Both the position numbers and the translations under genes were made by a program. The notes under the pieces are model-generated. The model was not told the origin of the DNA, searched no databases, and saw only the letters and a list, made by a program, of their open reading frames with translations. Positions 5,856-9,127 of a stretch of DNA of 9,127 nucleotides are shown here, piece by piece. Origin of the DNA: JAAYAY01 sp964429355 (lineage in GTDB: Bacteria > Planctomycetota > Planctomycetia > Pirellulales > Thermoguttaceae); assembly GCA_964429355.1 (NCBI GenBank), contig CAYSCH010000378.1:1-9127 (forward strand). The letters run 5' to 3'. Numbering within the stretch: the first letter of the stretch is position 1; every line of letters begins with the position of its first letter.

Positions 5856-6104
5856 ATGAGTACTGTGCTTGGCCTCGTTGCCCTGGTCTGTATTCTGGCT
5901 TCGTTTGTCTGCGGCATTATCATCTTGGTTGCCGCATTTCAAGAGGACGTCGTCCAGGGGCTTCTGAGTTTGTGCGTTCCATTCTACATCCTGTACTATG
6001 CCATTGCCCGGTTCGAAAGCGACAACAAGGCTCTGATCATCGCAATATGGCTGGTAGGGGGAATTGTCGGTAACGTTCTTCGCTTCGTCGCGGTCGGCAG
6101 CTAG
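5856..6104 (+). CDS. Small integral membrane protein, 82 residues
   Basis: Three hydrophobic segments (about residues 3-27, 33-51 and 59-78) fill nearly the whole protein. The only polar stretches are FQEDVVQG (28-35) and ARFESDNK (51-58), which would be the connecting loops. The second segment, LLSLCVPFYILYYAIARFE, has the aromatic P-F-Y-x-L-Y-Y pattern I associate with small uncharacterised planctomycete membrane proteins, but I know no function. GAGGGG at 5842-5847, eight bases before the ATG, is a good ribosome binding site. The gene follows DUF2752 on the same strand after 178 bases, probably with its own promoter and a structured leader, and converges on the cytochrome gene. Confidence 0.8.
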   Translation: MSTVLGLVALVCILASFVCGIIILVAAFQEDVVQGLLSLCVPFYILYYAIARFESDNKALIIAIWLVGGIVGNVLRFVAVGS

Positions 6105-6131
6105 CTGGGATTGTGGTCCATCGAACGAAAA

Positions 6132-6155
6132 GGGACGCACACCGGTGGGCGTCCC
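6132..6155 (-). terminator. Rho-independent terminator of the beta-propeller/cytochrome gene
   Basis: GGGACGC (6132-6138) and GCGTCCC (6149-6155) form a perfect seven-pair stem around a ten-base loop. In the minus-strand direction the stem is followed at once by TTTTCG, and it lies about 35 bases past the stop codon at 6190. In the plus direction there is no T-run, though the stem may still stop transcripts from the 82-residue gene, which ends 28 bases before it. Confidence 0.7.
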
Positions 6156-6189
6156 TGGGGTCGATTCCGGGGTTGGCTTCGGGAGCCGG

Positions 6190-8100
6190 CTAGAGCGAGC
6201 GGACGAACTCGATGAGGTCGGCCATTTCCTGTTCGGTCAGCGAATCGATGTCGCCGCCGCCGGCCTTGCCGTGCTTGCCTTCTTTGAAGAGGGCTTCCAG
6301 GGTGACCCAGTGGCCGTCGTGCATGTAGGGCCCGGTGCGCCAGCACTCGATGAGCGTGGGCGTGTCGAAATCGTCGCGGCGATCGTACTTGCCGCGGCTC
6401 TTCACGTCGTGCATCTGCTTGTCGGTATAGAGCGGCTCAGGATGGCACTTGGCGCAGTTGATCTTCTCGCTGAAAAACACCACCTTGCCCCGCATGGCCG
6501 ACTCGCTGAGCTGGCCATTCTGCAGGGCCGGGCTGGGCACCGGCTTGAGTGCCTTGAGGTATTCGTCGATGGCCTGGGCGTCTTCGTCGGGGCGAACGGC
6601 GAACTGGATGTGGGTGATACCACTGCGGACGGCCGTCTCGGCGTCGGCCCGCACGCCCGCGGCCATCGAGGGGGGCGTCTGATGGGTCAGCAGCATGCTG
6701 CGGTTGTTCTTCGGATTGCCCATGCCGTCGTTCATCAGATCCCAGTTGAGGGCGTCGACGCGGGCATCCGGGTGGCAACTGGCACAGCTTTGCCAGTGCT
6801 GGAAACAGAGGGCGGCGTCGTGGAAGTTGATCTCGCCGCGGCGGATCTGCGTCAGTTCGGGACGGGGGCCCAGTTCGATGAGGGTCACGGGGCGTTTCTT
6901 CGTCGAGTCGAGGTCGACCACCGCCACAAGATCGCTGAAGTAGACCGCAGCGTAGGCCTTTCTCCCAATGACTTCCAGCCCGCGCGGCCCGTTGACCTTC
7001 TCGGCGTCCGGAACGATCGCCCACGGATCGCTGCTCTCCAGGCCGATGCGGCGTCGCAAACCGACGAGGAATGCCAGGTCGTTGGGAATGTCGGTCTTGA
7101 CGATCGAGGAATAGGTTCCGCGATTATCGTAACGGCCGGCGGCCTTGGCCTCTTCGATCGTGTTGGGCACTTCGTTGAGCTTGGCGTGCATCCCCTCCAC
7201 ATCGATGACGCTCATCTCATGGGTGCCGCTGTGGGTCACACAGATGGTCTTGCTGTCAGGCGTGATGCCGATGCCCCAGGGAATGGCGGCCCCGAGATCG
7301 ATATCGTCCAAGAGCACCGTGTTGACGAGCGTCTTGGCCGCCACGTCGATGATGCTCATGGCGTTGGTGTTCATCCAGCCGCGTTCGAGCTGGGTTGTGG
7401 GCATCTGGTAACGGGCGAGGATATGGGCGGCATAGGCGAACTTGCCGTCAGGGGAGACGCAGATTTCGTGAACGCTGGCACTGCCGTTGGGCAGGCGGAT
7501 ATTCGTGGCCTGGTTCGTGGCTGTGTCGATCAGGGTGATTTCCGCGGCCACGTCGTACGAATCGCAGGGATTGTTGGGCAGCAGGTTCGTCACCAGCAAC
7601 GTCTTGCCGTCGGGCGAGAGGGCCGCATGGAAGGGCTCGCGGACCGTGGGCACGCGGGCGAGCGTGTTGCCCGTGGCGATCTCGATCACCGAAACATCGT
7701 TGTTGAACTGGTTGCAGACATAAACCAGCTTGGCGTCGGGACTGACGACCGGCGCCCGGGCCGTATGGCCGGCCTGGAGGGTGCTCTTGACCTCGCCGCT
7801 GACCGGATCGATCAGGGCCACGCTTCCTTCGGGCTTGGCGCAGGTGACAAACAGCATTTTGCCTTCGGGGCAGAGCGCGAGACCGGTGGGCGGAGCGGGG
7901 CACAGAATTGTTCTGGTGACCTTGCCCGACGCAACCTCGACCACGGCAATCTGGCCAGCGTCCTGGCAGAGCACGAAGAGCGTCTGGCCGTCGGGACTGG
8001 CAACCAAGTCGGTGGGGCCCTGATAGGCAGCCGTGGCGGCGCCGACAGACAGGGCGACCGCAACCATGAAGGCGGCGAGAATCGAACAAGTGCGCATCAT
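6190..8100 (-). CDS. Secreted YVTN-type beta-propeller fused to a di-heme cytochrome c (MauG/CcpA-like)
   Basis: This 636-residue protein starts with a Sec signal peptide (hydrophobic residues 5-20, AATAA before Y26). Residues about 28-400 are beta-propeller blades with repeated SPDGxxLxV units (35-43, 120-128, 162-170, 216-223, 280-288), each followed by an I-D or V-I-E strand. The C-terminal third carries two c-type heme sites, CASCH (439-443) and CAKCH (549-553). It also has GNPKNNRS (461-468) and TGPYMHDG (589-596), the latter typical of the second domain of bacterial di-heme peroxidases and MauG relatives. A helix near the end resembles the usual cytochrome c closing helix. A periplasmic redox role is likely, perhaps peroxide reduction or oxidation of a partner docked on the propeller; the substrate is unknown. 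AGGAGGAG seven bases before the double ATG is a strong ribosome binding site. Confidence 0.92.
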   Translation of the reverse strand: MMRTCSILAAFMVAVALSVGAATAAYQGPTDLVASPDGQTLFVLCQDAGQIAVVEVASGKVTRTILCPAPPTGLALCPEGKMLFVTCAKPEGSVALIDPVSGEVKSTLQAGHTARAPVVSPDAKLVYVCNQFNNDVSVIEIATGNTLARVPTVREPFHAALSPDGKTLLVTNLLPNNPCDSYDVAAEITLIDTATNQATNIRLPNGSASVHEICVSPDGKFAYAAHILARYQMPTTQLERGWMNTNAMSIIDVAAKTLVNTVLLDDIDLGAAIPWGIGITPDSKTICVTHSGTHEMSVIDVEGMHAKLNEVPNTIEEAKAAGRYDNRGTYSSIVKTDIPNDLAFLVGLRRRIGLESSDPWAIVPDAEKVNGPRGLEVIGRKAYAAVYFSDLVAVVDLDSTKKRPVTLIELGPRPELTQIRRGEINFHDAALCFQHWQSCASCHPDARVDALNWDLMNDGMGNPKNNRSMLLTHQTPPSMAAGVRADAETAVRSGITHIQFAVRPDEDAQAIDEYLKALKPVPSPALQNGQLSESAMRGKVVFFSEKINCAKCHPEPLYTDKQMHDVKSRGKYDRRDDFDTPTLIECWRTGPYMHDGHWVTLEALFKEGKHGKAGGGDIDSLTEQEMADLIEFVRSL

Positions 8101-8434
8101 CTGGGGACTCCTCCTCTATCGGCTAACAGTATTTTCCAGGATCGGCAGGCAGGCATCGGCGGATGTTCGTTGCGCTAGTATCACCGGTTCAGCCGACGCT
8201 CTCTGGTGGGGTGCCCGATACGAGCCTCTAGTATACGAAGCGCCTATGGCCATGTCGACGCGCGGGGGACAATTCCGGTTTTTTTTGTCCGGGGCCCGGA
8301 TGACCCCGAAATCGGCCGGTATTTTGCCGGTTGGAACTGACATTCTCCCGAAGGCCGGCCCCAGTCAGTGCTTTTCGTTGATCGAGTGGCCCAATAGACT
8401 GGAAGGGACTCGAACAAAGCCTGAGGAGTGCAAC
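8101..8434. other. Divergent intergenic region between the cytochrome gene and hemE
   Basis: These 334 bases contain the minus-strand promoter candidate at 8230-8258, a run of eight Ts (8279-8286) loosely flanked by GGACAA (8267-8272) and TTGTCC (8285-8290), and the pair ACTGAC (8336-8341) / GTCAGT (8364-8369) with a 22-base loop holding GGCCGGCC. I found no convincing plus-strand promoter for hemE and no supported open frame. Confidence 0.6.
8230..8258 (-). promoter_or_regulatory. Promoter for the beta-propeller/cytochrome gene
   Basis: On the minus strand, TCGACA (8253-8258) and TATACT (8230-8235) are exactly 17 bases apart, each matching the sigma70 consensus at five of six positions. Transcription would start near 8223 and give a leader of about 120 bases before the ATG at 8100. 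Confidence 0.45.
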
Positions 8435-9127
8435 GTGACCGATCGGAAGAAGGGTGGTGTTGGGCGTCCGGCATGGGCCGACAGTCTGATGATGCGGGCC
8501 GCCCGTCGCGAGCCGTGCGAGCGAACGCCGGTCTGGTTGATGCGCCAGGCGGGGCGTTACATGGCGGAGTACCGGGCTGTGCGCGCGAAGACGACCTTTC
8601 TGGAGCTGTGCCGGAATCCGGCCCTGAGCGCGGAGGTCATGTGCACGGCCGTCGAACGGCTTCAAGTCGACGCCGCCATCATCTTCTCGGACCTGCTCCT
8701 GATTCTCGAGCCGATGGGCCTGAAAATCGAATTTGGCGCGGGCGAGGGGCCGCTGATTCACAATCCCGTACGGGGAGCCGACCAGGTCGACCGGATCGGC
8801 GAGCTGGACGACTTGACTCCCCTCGGTTACGTGATGGAGACGGTTGCTGCCACGCGGGCGGCAATCGACGACCGGCTGCCGGTGATCGGTTTTGCCGGGG
8901 CGCCCTTCACCCTGGCCAGCTATGCGATCGAAGGCGGGTCGAGCCGCAACTATCTGCACGCCAAATCGATGATGCTGCGGGATTGCGGGGCCTGGCACGC
9001 CTTGCTCGGCAAGCTGGCCCGCTCGGTGGCCCGTTATCTCAACGCCCAGATCGACGCCGGCGCCCAGATCGTGCAGCTCTTCGACAGTTGGGTGGGTTGC
9101 CTGGGGCCGGACGAGTATCGGAGCTAC
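8435..9127 (+). CDS. hemE: Uroporphyrinogen decarboxylase (N-terminal 231 residues; runs off the window)
   Basis: HemE converts uroporphyrinogen III to coproporphyrinogen III in the cytoplasm by removing four carboxyl groups, the first step that commits the pathway to heme. The frame is open from a GTG at 8435 to the window edge, 231 codons, about two thirds of the usual 340-370. Signature 1, PVWLMRQAGRY (32-42), includes the substrate-binding arginines R37 and R41. FSDLL (84-88) holds the essential D86. Signature 2, GFAGAPFTLASY (152-163), ends in the active-site tyrosine. FDSWVG (216-221) is also conserved. The late conserved histidine lies beyond the window. AGGAG at 8424-8428, six bases before the GTG, supports this start. 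The gene diverges from the di-heme cytochrome. Confidence 0.96.
   Translation, partial: MTDRKKGGVGRPAWADSLMMRAARREPCERTPVWLMRQAGRYMAEYRAVRAKTTFLELCRNPALSAEVMCTAVERLQVDAAIIFSDLLLILEPMGLKIEFGAGEGPLIHNPVRGADQVDRIGELDDLTPLGYVMETVAATRAAIDDRLPVIGFAGAPFTLASYAIEGGSSRNYLHAKSMMLRDCGAWHALLGKLARSVARYLNAQIDAGAQIVQLFDSWVGCLGPDEYRSY

Noticed and set aside
5436..6140. 234-codon minus-strand open frame across the DUF2752 end, leader and small gene
   Set aside because: It spans two supported plus-strand genes and the leader, with a low-complexity, charged product.
6064..8178. 704-codon plus-strand open frame opposite the beta-propeller/cytochrome gene
   Set aside because: It reads through the terminator hairpin and the whole opposite coding sequence. 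The real gene has two CxxCH sites, a signal peptide and a strong ribosome binding site.
8267..8290. Intrinsic terminator at the eight-T run
   Set aside because: The paired arms enclose the T-run instead of preceding it, and no gene ends upstream on the plus strand.
8228..8998. 256-codon minus-strand open frame over hemE
   Set aside because: It is antisense to hemE, whose signatures are unmistakable on the plus strand.

Overview
The window looks like GC-rich chromosomal DNA from a planctomycete, probably Pirellulales-like. The evidence is the mix of genes: a Tat-exported protein with a formylglycine-generating-enzyme (FGE) type fold, a secreted PEGA/HEAT-like/esterase protein with WWxxWW motifs, a secreted beta-propeller joined to a di-heme cytochrome c, and a DUF2752 protein beside a tiny membrane protein. 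This placement is inferred from protein style; no rRNA or other phylogenetic marker is present. A run of ten Ns at 5112-5121 marks a scaffold join, so this is a draft or metagenome assembly. Order and distance across the join are not guaranteed.

Layout, left to right. (1) 65-2233, minus: a 722-residue Tat-exported protein with a glycosidase-like TIM barrel and a C-terminal FGE-type domain. (2) 2234-2568: a divergent intergenic region with a near-perfect palindrome, a hairpin and weak promoter candidates. (3) 2569-4776, plus: a 735-residue secreted protein with a PEGA domain, HEAT-like segments, two clear ~100-residue repeats and a C-terminal alpha/beta-hydrolase. (4) 4827-5111, minus: an apparent C-terminal remnant of a neutral-ceramidase-like protein, cut by the gap. 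(5) 5213-5677, plus: DUF2752 membrane protein. (6) 5678-5855: a leader with a long, well-paired hairpin behind a promoter-like sequence. (7) 5856-6104, plus: an 82-residue membrane protein. (8) 6190-8100, minus: a secreted beta-propeller/di-heme cytochrome c, ending in a good terminator. (9) 8435 to the right edge, plus: the first 231 residues of uroporphyrinogen decarboxylase, hemE, with catalytic residues intact.

The genes are mostly single units that alternate in strand and do not form one obvious pathway. Common themes are export (Tat or Sec signals on the three largest proteins), enzyme modules fused to scaffold or binding domains, and heme (a di-heme cytochrome divergent from hemE). No mobile element, tRNA, rRNA or CRISPR array was seen. 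The least explained items are the structured leader at 5684-5768, the domain fusions in the two large left-hand proteins, and the palindrome at 2256-2282.
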